NCBI RefSeq assembly: GCF_042685265.1
Contig: NZ_JBHUMX010000030.1
Source: Oceanobacillus_B kapialis
Lineage (GTDB): Bacteria > Bacillota > Bacilli > Bacillales > Amphibacillaceae
Reading direction: 5' to 3' (one strand)
Length of the DNA stretch: 18,751 nt
Positions 6,915 through 14,273 of this stretch are shown piece by piece; the stretch's first letter is position 1, and each line of letters starts with the position of its first letter. Both the position numbers and the translations under genes were made by a program. Below the pieces are notes generated by a model that had not been told where the DNA came from, ran no database searches, and was given only the letters and a program-made list of their open reading frames with translations.

Positions 6915-8012
6915 GTGAAAGCATTAAGATTATATGGTCCTAAGGAAATGAAAGTAGACGACGTTCCCGTACCAGAGATAAACGATAATGAATTACTAGT
7001 CAAGATTGATTCTACGACGATTTGTGGCAGTGATTTTCGTAACGTAGCGGCAGGGGGTTCTGGGCATGGCATGGATTTACCACGGACGATGGGGCATGAA
7101 ATTGCCTCTACCATTGTAAAAGTCGGGCGAAACTGGCAGGGAGAATACAGTGTTGGAGAACATATTGTTATTGGCGCGGTAGTTCCTTGTGGAAAATGTG
7201 AGTTGTGCTTAGAAGGATACGAAAATGAATGCTTGGATAAAGAAGCAGTTTCCTACAATTATGATGGTGGGTTTGCTGAGTATATGAGAGTTCCCGAGCA
7301 ATCTATCCGATCAGGGAATGTGTTAAAAGTGCCAGCTGAAGTTTTACAACAAGTCGCCTTAAGTGAGCCATTATCCTGTGCGATTAATGGCCAAGAGATT
7401 GCGAAGGTCGGATTAGGAGATTCGGTATTAATTGTCGGATGTGGCCCACTTGGCTTATTCCATATCCAACTGGCCCGCTTAAACGGTGCGAAGCAAGTGA
7501 TTGCAAGTGATTTTGATGAAGGTCGTTTAGAAATTGCCAAGGATGTTGGGGCAGATGTAGTGTTTAATCCTGGCAAAGAAGACACCGCAGAAAAAATTAG
7601 AGCATTAACAGGTGGAAAAGGTGTAAATGTCGTCATTGTCGCTGTACCTGTACCAAATGTGGTGGCCGACTCATTGAAGTGGGTGAGAAAAAGAGGAAGA
7701 GTCAATGTTTTTGGTGGCATGCCGAAACATAAACCGGAAGCAACGCTTGATCTAAACCTGATTCACTATAATGAAATTACTGTGACAGGGACATCTGACT
7801 CCACACCAAGACAATTACAGAAGGCTGCAGACCTCATTACAACAGGAAGAATTAAAACAGAATTTATGATTTCTAAAGTTGTAGATTTAGAAGAGGCAAA
7901 AGAGATAATGGTAGGCGGACCGAAGCCAGAGTACATTAAAGTTGTCGTGAAGCCTGACTTAAACATCCAGCCAGCTGGTGGGGAGGAAGAAAAGATAGCA
8001 TTACAAAATTAA
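6915..8012 (+). CDS. Zinc-dependent polyol/alcohol dehydrogenase (MDR family)
   Basis: A 365-aa medium-chain dehydrogenase of the sorbitol/threonine dehydrogenase type. Catalytic-zinc ligands are visible as C37 (TTICGSD), H61 and E62 (TMGHE). The structural zinc quartet is C92, C95, C98 and C106 (CGKCELC and NEC). The Rossmann nucleotide site is GCGPLG (175-180), with an acidic ASDFD at the end of beta-2, which favours NAD. It probably oxidises a secondary hydroxyl of a polyol to a ketose that the preceding kinase phosphorylates. The start is GTG at 6915 behind AAAGGGG; no earlier start is well placed. It is the last gene of the plus operon, 39 nt after the kinase, and is followed by a long hairpin. 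Substrate class (sorbitol, ribitol, erythritol/threitol or galactitol-like) cannot be decided here. Confidence 0.9.
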   Translation: MKALRLYGPKEMKVDDVPVPEINDNELLVKIDSTTICGSDFRNVAAGGSGHGMDLPRTMGHEIASTIVKVGRNWQGEYSVGEHIVIGAVVPCGKCELCLEGYENECLDKEAVSYNYDGGFAEYMRVPEQSIRSGNVLKVPAEVLQQVALSEPLSCAINGQEIAKVGLGDSVLIVGCGPLGLFHIQLARLNGAKQVIASDFDEGRLEIAKDVGADVVFNPGKEDTAEKIRALTGGKGVNVVIVAVPVPNVVADSLKWVRKRGRVNVFGGMPKHKPEATLDLNLIHYNEITVTGTSDSTPRQLQKAADLITTGRIKTEFMISKVVDLEEAKEIMVGGPKPEYIKVVVKPDLNIQPAGGEEEKIALQN

Positions 8013-8026
8013 AAGCTTAAAAAACG

Positions 8027-8095
8027 ATAGACATATCGGTCTGGATTTACCATGATGGACGCCAATCGATCACCGTTCCAGACCAATATGTCTAT
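8027..8095 (+). terminator. Long inverted repeat after the plus operon
   Basis: ATAGACATATCGGTCTGGA (8027-8045) pairs with 8077-8095 over 19 bp with a single mismatch, around a 31-nt loop, 15 nt past the stop. TTTTATTAT follows, so it may work as a terminator. The large loop is unusual for a simple terminator and contains an ATCGAT palindrome. Confidence 0.55.
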
Positions 8096-8116
8096 TTTAT
8101 TATACGTTTTTCTGGG

Positions 8117-8123
8117 AAGGAGG
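8117..8123 (+). promoter_or_regulatory. Perfect Shine-Dalgarno in front of the repeat array
   Basis: AAGGAGG lies 10 nt before a TTG (8134) that opens the heptapeptide frame running through the whole 21-bp array. It decides that start if the array is translated. Confidence 0.5.
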
Positions 8124-8133
8124 GCAAACGGAG

Positions 8134-8508
8134 TTGGTAGCGATGCAATCGACCGTGGGAGTGATACAATCAACCATGCGAGCAGCGCAATCAACCAGAT
8201 GCGCTCTCCAATCGATCAAGAGAGAGATGCAATCAACCAAGCCAGCAATCCAATCAACCAAACGAGCAGCTAAATCAACCAGACGCGCTCTCCAATCGAT
8301 CAAGAGAGAGATGCAATCAACCAAACGAGCAGTCCAATCAACCAGACGCGCTCTTCAATCGACCAAAGGAGCGATGCAATCAACCAAGCCAGCAATCCAA
8401 TCAACCAAACGAGCAGCCCAATCAACCAAACGAGCAACGCAATCAACCAAACGAGCTCTCCAATCGCCCCAACAAACAAAGAACGCCATTCAAAGGGGAC
8501 CCCTTTAA
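8134..8508 (+). CDS. Possible heptapeptide-repeat protein (QSTKRAx)
   Basis: A 124-aa frame spans the complete 21-bp repeat array. Each repeat gives one heptapeptide near QSTKRAx (variants QSTRRAL, QSIKREM, QSTKPAI), 16 in all. The predicted product is strongly basic, has no hydrophobic segment and may be helical or disordered. In favour of a real gene: a perfect AAGGAGG 10 nt before the TTG start, no stop in the array, and a stop codon (8506-8508) inside a hairpin followed by a run of T. Against: a repeat length divisible by three keeps several frames on both strands open, so openness alone proves little. Codon use is dictated by the repeat. A second array of the family (17260-17469) also reads as QSTKCAx heptads but lacks a good ribosome binding site. 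I cannot assign a function. Confidence 0.35.
   Translation: MVAMQSTVGVIQSTMRAAQSTRCALQSIKREMQSTKPAIQSTKRAAKSTRRALQSIKREMQSTKRAVQSTRRALQSTKGAMQSTKPAIQSTKRAAQSTKRATQSTKRALQSPQQTKNAIQRGPL
8146..8470. repeat. 21-bp tandem repeat array, 16 units
   Basis: Copies of CAATCRACCA begin at 8146, 8167, 8188 and so on to 8461, always exactly 21 bp apart, with no insertion or deletion in 16 units. The core is kept (CAATCAACCA, CAATCGATCA, CAATCGACCA) while the other 11 bp vary among a few types. Identical units recur: that at 8209 equals that at 8293, and that at 8230 equals that at 8377, so blocks of four units (84 bp) were duplicated. The array fills the gap between two convergent operons. Confidence 0.95.
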
Positions 8509-8525
8509 ATGACGTTATTTTTTTT
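8482..8525. terminator. Bidirectional terminator between convergent operons
   Basis: AACGCCATTCAAAGGGG (8482-8498) and CCCCTTTAAATGACGTT (8500-8516) form a 17-bp inverted repeat with two mismatches, which become G-U pairs in the minus-strand transcript. T8 (8518-8525) follows on the plus strand. On the minus strand it lies 15 nt past the ribulokinase stop, with a weaker CTTTGTTTG tail. Confidence 0.8.
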
Positions 8526-8530
8526 AACTT

Positions 8531-10192
8531 CTAAAATGCTTCTTCCAAAATACTCTCTTTATTCGCTAGTTTCTTCAAATCTTTCATCATAAATGCTAGC
8601 TTTTTAAAGCCGAATTGATCATGTAATGTTTGGTACATGTCATAGAGCTTTTCGTATTTCTTCACATTTTCCGGGATTGGTTGAACCGTTCTTAGGAATG
8701 GCTGCTTCATTTTCGAAATGGTTTCATCCATGCTTTCGTGGGTGTTTCCTGCCACTGCACCTAATATAGCTGCTCCGACTCCTGATGCATAATCACTTGC
8801 TGAAACGTGAATTGGTTTATTCAAAATATCGGCATAGATTTGAATGAGCAGCTCGGATTTTTGTGGTAGTCCTCCACATGCAAAGACTTCGTCGACATCC
8901 ATCCCCCAATCTTGGTAGGAGGACATGATCAGCTTAGTTCCAAATGCAGTTGCTTCCATATAAGCACGATAAATATCTTCGGTTTTCGTATGCAAGGTTT
9001 GCCCAACGATGACACCGCTCAGGTTGCTGTCACTTAAAATGGAGCGGTTTCCATTATGCCAATCTAAGGCAATCAGGCCGGATTCTCCCACTTCTTTTTC
9101 GGATGCTTTTCTTTCTAATAATTCAAAGATGGAAATGTTTTCTCTTTCTGCCTCTTCGACATATTCTTTCGGTGCCTGACTTGCAGCATAGCCGAATAAG
9201 TCGCCTACAGCGGATTGGCCAGCTTCATAGGCATATAAGCCAGGGATGATGGAATCCTTCACACTTCCGGAGATGCCAGGTATTTTCATTTGTTCTTCGT
9301 GTAGCATAATATGACAAGTGGAGGTACCCATAATCATTGTCAGTTGATTTTTCTTGCGGGCACCGACACCAAGGATTCCAGAGTGTGCATCGACAATGGC
9401 TGGTGCTACTGGTAAGCCCTCTGGCAATCCAATTAATTCACTCATTTCCTTGGTTAAGGTACCGGCAGTTTCACCAATTTTGACGAGACGACCTTCTAAT
9501 CGACTGCTAATAATGGCAGGGAGTTCCTTGTCAATTTTTTCATAGAAATCATAATAGAAGCCGTTTTCTTCATCCCAAAATGTTTTAAAGCCCCGAGCGC
9601 AATTACTTCTCACATTTTCATTTATTAATTTGGAGACAACCCAGTCCCCGGCCTCCATAATATAGGCGATTTGCTCCAGTGTTTCCGGGGCTTTGTTTTT
9701 GATCTCCAGAACTTTAGGAATAGCCCATTCGCTGCTTACGTTGAAGCCATAGTTTCCTAACCATCTTTGGCGGTTGGTTGTTGCAATGTTGAAGATGTCC
9801 ATTGCTTCATCATTTGCGCCGTGATGCTTCCAAAGCTTTGTATAAGCATGTGGGTTGTGTTTGTATTCTTCTTGTCCATTTAACGGGTTTAAATTTTCGT
9901 CAACTGGTACGAGTGTGGAAGAAGTGAAATCTACTCCCAGCCCTACAATGTCTTGCGGATTAATTCCCGCCTCTTGTAGTGTTTGGGGAATTCCTTGTTT
10001 GAGTACGTCTAAATAATCAAAGGCATCCTGTAAAGCAAAGGAATTCGGTAATGCATTACCATGTAGCTCCTGCTCAATTGTACCAGATTTATATTCAATA
10101 ACTGTTGTGGCCACAATTTCCCCAGACTCTGTATCCATAATTAACACTCTGCCAGATGCTGTTCCAAAGTCTAGTCCAATTGAATAAGTCAT
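8531..10192 (-). CDS. araB: AraB-like ribulokinase (FGGY family)
   Basis: A 553-aa FGGY kinase whose length and motifs are those of L-ribulokinase (about 560 aa). These are GLDFGTASGRVLIMD (6-20), GVDFTSSTLVPVDE (86-99), HAYTKLWKHH (115-124), catalytic D268 in PAIVDAHSGILGVGA, DWHNGNRSIL, LSGVIVGQTL and the ATP-site segment CGGLPQKSELLIQIYADIL. It phosphorylates a ketopentose, classically L-ribulose to L-ribulose 5-phosphate, in the cytoplasm. There is no araA isomerase or araD epimerase here, so the ketose would have to come from a polyol by dehydrogenation, or the substrate differs (D-ribulose or another pentulose). AAGGAGG is 8 nt before the ATG. It is the last gene of the minus operon, 70 nt after the TarJ-like gene. 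The symbol is by family only. Confidence 0.85.
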   Translation of the reverse strand: MTYSIGLDFGTASGRVLIMDTESGEIVATTVIEYKSGTIEQELHGNALPNSFALQDAFDYLDVLKQGIPQTLQEAGINPQDIVGLGVDFTSSTLVPVDENLNPLNGQEEYKHNPHAYTKLWKHHGANDEAMDIFNIATTNRQRWLGNYGFNVSSEWAIPKVLEIKNKAPETLEQIAYIMEAGDWVVSKLINENVRSNCARGFKTFWDEENGFYYDFYEKIDKELPAIISSRLEGRLVKIGETAGTLTKEMSELIGLPEGLPVAPAIVDAHSGILGVGARKKNQLTMIMGTSTCHIMLHEEQMKIPGISGSVKDSIIPGLYAYEAGQSAVGDLFGYAASQAPKEYVEEAERENISIFELLERKASEKEVGESGLIALDWHNGNRSILSDSNLSGVIVGQTLHTKTEDIYRAYMEATAFGTKLIMSSYQDWGMDVDEVFACGGLPQKSELLIQIYADILNKPIHVSASDYASGVGAAILGAVAGNTHESMDETISKMKQPFLRTVQPIPENVKKYEKLYDMYQTLHDQFGFKKLAFMMKDLKKLANKESILEEAF

Positions 10193-10262
10193 TGTGATGT
10201 CCTCCTTAATAGTGCTTTGTCTTTGTTCGCGCCAATGGCGAAACGATGCTTGTATATTCGTT

Positions 10263-11354
10263 TTACCACTCTAATTGAAGATACGTTTTTTTCCATCCTC
10301 TGTTGTGTGCATCATGATCCATGGCTTCCTCCATATCTTTCGGAGAGCGGATGACGAACACATCCTCAGGAATTAATTGACGAAGCACGTTTTGATAGTC
10401 CGGCTGCTGGAAAGCATCCATTAACTGCTCGAATTCTCTAACGGTGCTTCTGGAGCTTCCGATTAATTGGATTCCTTTTTCCAAAATATCTCTTGTATTA
10501 ATACCAACGAGATCTTCTGTGACACCCATTAAAATAATTTTGCTATCACGGTCTACTAGATCGATAGCCTGGTTGATGGCACCTGAACTGAATTTGCCAC
10601 CTGTACATTCAAACACGGCGTTGACGCCTTGCTCCGATTTGAAATCATAGTCATGAACTAGAGCAGTCATTGCAAAGCTTTCAAATTGGGCGATCTTTTC
10701 TTCTACTGCGCCAAATACGAGAAGGTTTTCCTTCTCTACTCCGTACACAAAGCGAAGGGCAGCAGCTGTTAAATAGCCAACAGGACCATCACCGAAAATG
10801 GCGATTTTCGGCGAGTTTGGTGTTGTTAATTTTCCAGCTCTATTGATGGCGTAAAGGGAAACAGAGCATAATTCTGCTAATATTGCTACATTGTCCACGA
10901 CATCTTCTGGAACGTGGACTAAATTACTTCCACTAATCACGAGGTTACTTTGTCCAATGCCATCGTAACCGCTTCCCAAAAACTCACCATTCAGGCAATA
11001 ATTATCATCTCCACCGTCCTGGCAGTTTTTACAACATGCATCTTTTGTCTCGTTGCGCAACACATAACCTGGAATACTCGGGACGATGACAACACGATCA
11101 CCTACTTTAAAAGAAGGGTGTTTAGAGCTAACCACTCTTCCCAGACCTTCGTGAAATAAGGACATTGGTAATTTAGCATCAAGTGCTTCTTTTCTTCTAT
11201 TTCCAGTATAATAACGTAAATCTGCGTGGCAAACACTTGCCAAATAAGGTCTGACCTCGACGTCATTCTCTTTCACTTCACGTTCCACTAGCTGCTCTTC
11301 AAAAACACCCGGACTTGTTAAACGAAATGTTTTTGATGTAATGGTTTCTGTCAT
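10263..11354 (-). CDS. TarJ-like polyol-phosphate dehydrogenase (MDR family)
   Basis: A 363-aa medium-chain dehydrogenase that resembles ribulose-5-phosphate reductases of the TarJ/Bcs1 type more than ordinary alcohol dehydrogenases. The segment SVCHADLRYYTGNRRKE, then LPMSLFHEGLGRVV, carries the metal ligands C42, H68 and E69. A cysteine cluster at 107-120 (ACCKNCQDGGDDNYC) provides the structural zinc site, and IFGDGPVGYLTA (about 185-196) the nucleotide fold. TarJ makes CDP-ribitol precursors together with TarI, but no cytidylyltransferase is nearby. In a catabolic operon the enzyme would more likely run in the oxidative direction, turning ribitol 5-phosphate or a related polyol phosphate into a ketose phosphate. 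GAAGGT is about 7 nt before the ATG. It lies 40 nt after the membrane protein gene. The substrate is an inference from similarity. Confidence 0.75.
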   Translation of the reverse strand: MTETITSKTFRLTSPGVFEEQLVEREVKENDVEVRPYLASVCHADLRYYTGNRRKEALDAKLPMSLFHEGLGRVVSSKHPSFKVGDRVVIVPSIPGYVLRNETKDACCKNCQDGGDDNYCLNGEFLGSGYDGIGQSNLVISGSNLVHVPEDVVDNVAILAELCSVSLYAINRAGKLTTPNSPKIAIFGDGPVGYLTAAALRFVYGVEKENLLVFGAVEEKIAQFESFAMTALVHDYDFKSEQGVNAVFECTGGKFSSGAINQAIDLVDRDSKIILMGVTEDLVGINTRDILEKGIQLIGSSRSTVREFEQLMDAFQQPDYQNVLRQLIPEDVFVIRSPKDMEEAMDHDAHNRGWKKTYLQLEW

Positions 11355-11394
11355 GTGTATTACCTTCTTTCACTTTTTCTAGTTGTCTAATTGT

Positions 11395-12336
11395 TTATGA
11401 TAAAATCCCTAAAATAAGGAAACTGAAAAATGCGATGTTAATTGCAGGCATATCAATATGCGTATCAACATGCGTGTTAAATGCGCGTTGTGTATATTCT
11501 CCTGCTATCACGACGACAAGGCCGAATAATGCTGCGATCCAGACACTGTTAAATGCTAATGCAGCGTAACCTGCTACCATGGTTATATGGTGGGAGGCCG
11601 GAAATTGCAGGCCAAAATAAAGGAAGATAAGGGAGGCTGCACTAATTGCAAACCCAAGGTTGTTAACATCTAGTAAAATACTTACATATGCGACGACAGC
11701 AGCGATACCTGCTCCCCAAATGCCATGGAAAAGGATTTCCTTTCCAGTAAAATTAAAACGTTTTTCACCTTGTGGGAAGATCCCTGTAAGTCCTGATTGG
11801 CCAAAAACAAGACGCGTAATAAAACCAAAAATTAGAACAACTAGGGCAATCGTGTCTAAAGGAAGAGCCCATGTTGAGGCAAATAAGTCATTTAATAAGT
11901 AACCAAGAATACCGAATACCCCACCGACGAGTAAAACACTCGGATCTTTCGTTTTAAATAGTGGCATTGTTACGTCTTCACCTTTGATTGCTTCTCCATC
12001 AGCGTGAAAGACTTCCTGAACATCTGTCGCATCTGTTTCAGCTGTAGAAGCGATCTCGGATTTGGCTGTAGCTTGTCGCGTGCGTTTTTTAGGATTGTTT
12101 TTACTTTTTCTTCCCGCAAATGCAGCTGCTGCAACTGCTCCAACAAAGGCTACATGCGGGCCGAAGAATGGGCCAAATGCGACTTCATTCAGCACAATAT
12201 CACTGCCACCGCCTAACATAATTGCAATACCAGTTAAACCTAGGAAACCTGTGAATATAAACGCAGTTGTACCTCCAATTACTGCACCAAAAACCCCACC
12301 ACCAAAAGCTGCAAATAATGTTGCTAGTAAACTCAT
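11395..12336 (-). CDS. Unrecognised polytopic membrane protein, candidate permease
   Basis: A 313-aa protein with about nine or ten membrane spans. Three lie before residue 76, a hydrophilic basic-then-acidic linker covers about 76-130, and six or seven follow. The halves look related: G14 to G75 (GVFGAVIGGTTAFIF ... GPHVAFVGAVAAAAFAG) lines up with G205 to S264 (GIWGAGIAAVVAYVS ... SHHITMVAGYAALAFNS), placing H61 and H249/H250 at equivalent points. An HVDTHID motif (289-295) precedes the last span. I do not recognise the family. It is the only membrane protein in an operon of seven that otherwise holds soluble or membrane-associated enzymes, so a role in uptake of the substrate is the simplest idea. 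GGGAGG is about 8 nt before the ATG. It lies 174 nt after glpD, with a cre-like site between. Confidence 0.75.
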   Translation of the reverse strand: MSLLATLFAAFGGGVFGAVIGGTTAFIFTGFLGLTGIAIMLGGGSDIVLNEVAFGPFFGPHVAFVGAVAAAAFAGRKSKNNPKKRTRQATAKSEIASTAETDATDVQEVFHADGEAIKGEDVTMPLFKTKDPSVLLVGGVFGILGYLLNDLFASTWALPLDTIALVVLIFGFITRLVFGQSGLTGIFPQGEKRFNFTGKEILFHGIWGAGIAAVVAYVSILLDVNNLGFAISAASLIFLYFGLQFPASHHITMVAGYAALAFNSVWIAALFGLVVVIAGEYTQRAFNTHVDTHIDMPAINIAFFSFLILGILS

Positions 12337-12425
12337 TTCGTATTCCTCCCTTTTTAATAAATAAAGTTTTTATATGAAATTATTTCCTCTTTTTAGAAAG
12401 GAAACAATAGCTTCTTTCAGCGTAT

Positions 12426-12439
12426 TGAATGCGTTTACA
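12426..12439. promoter_or_regulatory. cre-like site inside the minus operon
   Basis: TGAATGCGTTTACA matches the cre consensus TGWAANCGNTNWCA at all but one defined position. It lies about 90 nt upstream of the membrane protein gene in the longest gap of the minus operon. CcpA here could repress an internal promoter or block readthrough. Confidence 0.5.
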
Positions 12440-12470
12440 TTTGCTGTTGGTTGATCTGTGAATAATGTAT

Positions 12471-12503
12471 CATTACAGCCCTTTTTGAAAAAGAGCTGTA
12501 ATG
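12471..12503 (-). terminator. Hairpin downstream of glpD
   Basis: CATTACAGC (12471-12479) pairs with GCTGTAATG (12495-12503), and inner CTTTTT/AAAAAG extends the stem to about 15 bp with one mismatch. It starts 7 nt after the glpD stop. No T-tract follows on the minus strand, so it may be a partial terminator or an RNA-processing or stability element. Confidence 0.5.
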
Positions 12504-12510
12504 AAATCAA

Positions 12511-14157
12511 CTACCTAAACTGCACGGCCCGTTTGAAAATATAGTACATATCCCTTTTCTCGGAATCTATTTTCGCTTGATCCCAACCTAGTATGCGTGC
12601 CATTTCGGACGTAACGATATCTAACGTTCGTTCCAATTTGTCTGGAGCAAATAATAGGTAACTAGTTCTGCGATCATAGAAGTCACTTAAGGATGCAACC
12701 ATTTCATTCTCAATCGTATACTTCACTTCAGCGAGAATATTTCTCTCTTCTTTGTCTTGATAATGCTTTTGGTAGTCGCTCATGATCTTTAGAAGCTCTT
12801 CTGTGTTTGAACCATAACAGTAGACATAATCACTAATTTCTTGTTCGGTTAAATCTAGTTCAAAATAAAGGCCGTGGAGCCGGGTGATAAGGGCTTGAAT
12901 CTCTTTGGAAGAATTAAACTTTCCACCCGTTAGCTTCACTTTGTCGGTGATTGATGGACTGGCTTTTTTCTTTTCTTTTTTCTCAATATATTGCATGATA
13001 CGTTCTGCCATTTTTCGGTACCCCGTTAATTTTCCACCTGCGATCGTAATTAACCCGGTATCCGATTCGAAGATTTCATCATGTCTGGATAATTCAGCGG
13101 CTGATTTACCTTCTTTTCCTATTAACGGACGGACCCCAGCCCAAGATGAGATTACATCTTCAACTTTAAGAGGAAGGGAAGGGAAGATAGCTTTCAAGCA
13201 ATCAATTAAATAGTTTACTTCAGCTTCGTTTACATGAATATCATCCATATCCTCTTCATAGATCGACTCTGTAGATCCTACATAGGTGCAATTACCTCTA
13301 GGAATGACAGCGATATACCTGCCTTTATGCATAAAGTAGGTGGCCGATTTTACTGGTAAGTCTTTCTTGTGGAAAACGATATGAATTCCTTTTGCCAGGA
13401 CCATATATTTTCCGGTAATTGGGCGATCCTTGATACGAACCTTATCTACCCATGGGCCGCCAGCATTTACAATATGCTTGGCGTGGATGGTAAAGGTTTT
13501 ACCGTTAACGCTGTCTTTTGCAACGATACCTTTTACTTGGTTATGCTCATCTTTAATAAAGTCGGTCATCTCCGCATAATTAAGCAGATTGCCACCTTGT
13601 TCGAAGGCAGTTTTTGCATTTTCTAATGTGAGACGACTGTCATCGGTGCGGTACTCTACATAAAGGCCGCTCCCCTGAACGGTTTTCTTATTAAACAATG
13701 GCTCGTTCTGTAACGTTTTTTGTTTACCGTAAATTGTGTGTCGCTCGTTTTTCCGGACTCCGGCCAGACGGTCATACATGGTTAAGCCTGCTTTTAATGT
13801 TAGAAGATTGAAAGATTCCTTTTTGATGATTGGAAAGTTCATACGGAGCGGATGTACAAGGTGACGTGCATTTTGATAAACAATTTCGCGCTCGCTTCCT
13901 GTTTCTTTCACAACAGGGAAATCAAAGTTTTGTAGATACTTTAACCCGCCATGAATAAGTTTTGTTGAACGGCTACTTGTTCCAGAAGCAAAGTCGAAAC
14001 GTTCAATCAACGCAACATTCAGACCACGAGTTGTAGCGTCCAACGCAATTCCAGTACCAGTGATGCCGCCACCAATGACTAGTACATCAAATGTTTGGTT
14101 TTCCATGTTTTCGATAATCGATTCTCGGTTTCGTGTAGAAAAAGATTTGGTATTCAT
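12511..14157 (-). CDS. glpD: FAD-dependent glycerol-3-phosphate dehydrogenase family protein
   Basis: A 548-aa protein with the aerobic GlpD layout. The FAD-binding DVLVIGGGITGTGIALDA is at 24-41, SGTSSRSTKLIHGGLKYL at 58-75, HIVNAGGPWVDKV in the middle, RPLIGKEG and IAGGKLTGYRKMAERI further on, then the C-terminal helical domain to 548. Normally it oxidises sn-glycerol 3-phosphate to dihydroxyacetone phosphate at the membrane and feeds electrons to quinone. Some motifs differ from the usual GlpD (VGSTESIYEED where many have a TTDT form; FPIIKKESF in place of the common LLPF segment). A relative acting on another polyol phosphate, as EryB does on erythritol phosphate, is therefore possible. 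GGGAG precedes the ATG. It has 116-nt and 174-nt gaps on its two sides, both with hairpins. Confidence 0.83.
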   Translation of the reverse strand: MNTKSFSTRNRESIIENMENQTFDVLVIGGGITGTGIALDATTRGLNVALIERFDFASGTSSRSTKLIHGGLKYLQNFDFPVVKETGSEREIVYQNARHLVHPLRMNFPIIKKESFNLLTLKAGLTMYDRLAGVRKNERHTIYGKQKTLQNEPLFNKKTVQGSGLYVEYRTDDSRLTLENAKTAFEQGGNLLNYAEMTDFIKDEHNQVKGIVAKDSVNGKTFTIHAKHIVNAGGPWVDKVRIKDRPITGKYMVLAKGIHIVFHKKDLPVKSATYFMHKGRYIAVIPRGNCTYVGSTESIYEEDMDDIHVNEAEVNYLIDCLKAIFPSLPLKVEDVISSWAGVRPLIGKEGKSAAELSRHDEIFESDTGLITIAGGKLTGYRKMAERIMQYIEKKEKKKASPSITDKVKLTGGKFNSSKEIQALITRLHGLYFELDLTEQEISDYVYCYGSNTEELLKIMSDYQKHYQDKEERNILAEVKYTIENEMVASLSDFYDRRTSYLLFAPDKLERTLDIVTSEMARILGWDQAKIDSEKRDMYYIFKRAVQFR

Positions 14158-14227
14158 ATGTGTGACTCCCTTTTTATTCGTAATAAGATAGAGAAAAGGG
14201 CTTTTACAATTAAAGAAAGGTAGATAA

Positions 14228-14258
14228 GGGGGATGTATATGCTGGAATACAACTCCCC
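14228..14258 (-). other. Intercistronic hairpin between hydroxyacid dehydrogenase and glpD
   Basis: On the minus strand GGGGAGTTGTAT and ATACATCCCC can pair over about 10 bp with a small bulge around a short loop, 15 nt after the upstream stop. There is no clear T-tract, so processing or partial termination is as likely as full termination. Confidence 0.35.
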
Positions 14259-14273
14259 ATTTGAATGATGCGT

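Noticed and set aside
7259..7720. 153-aa minus-strand frame opposite the first zinc dehydrogenase
   Set aside because: The plus-strand gene has all zinc and nucleotide motifs intact. The opposite frame is low in complexity, with no supported start.
8052..8324. Other open frames through array 1 (INQxxxP heptads on the plus strand, LVDWxAR heptads on the minus strand)
   Set aside because: They follow from a repeat length divisible by three with no stop in the unit. They lack a ribosome binding site as good as that of the QSTKRAx frame.
8531..10192. Part of an araBAD arabinose operon
   Set aside because: No araA, araD or arabinose transporter lies nearby. The neighbours are polyol-type dehydrogenases and an aldolase.
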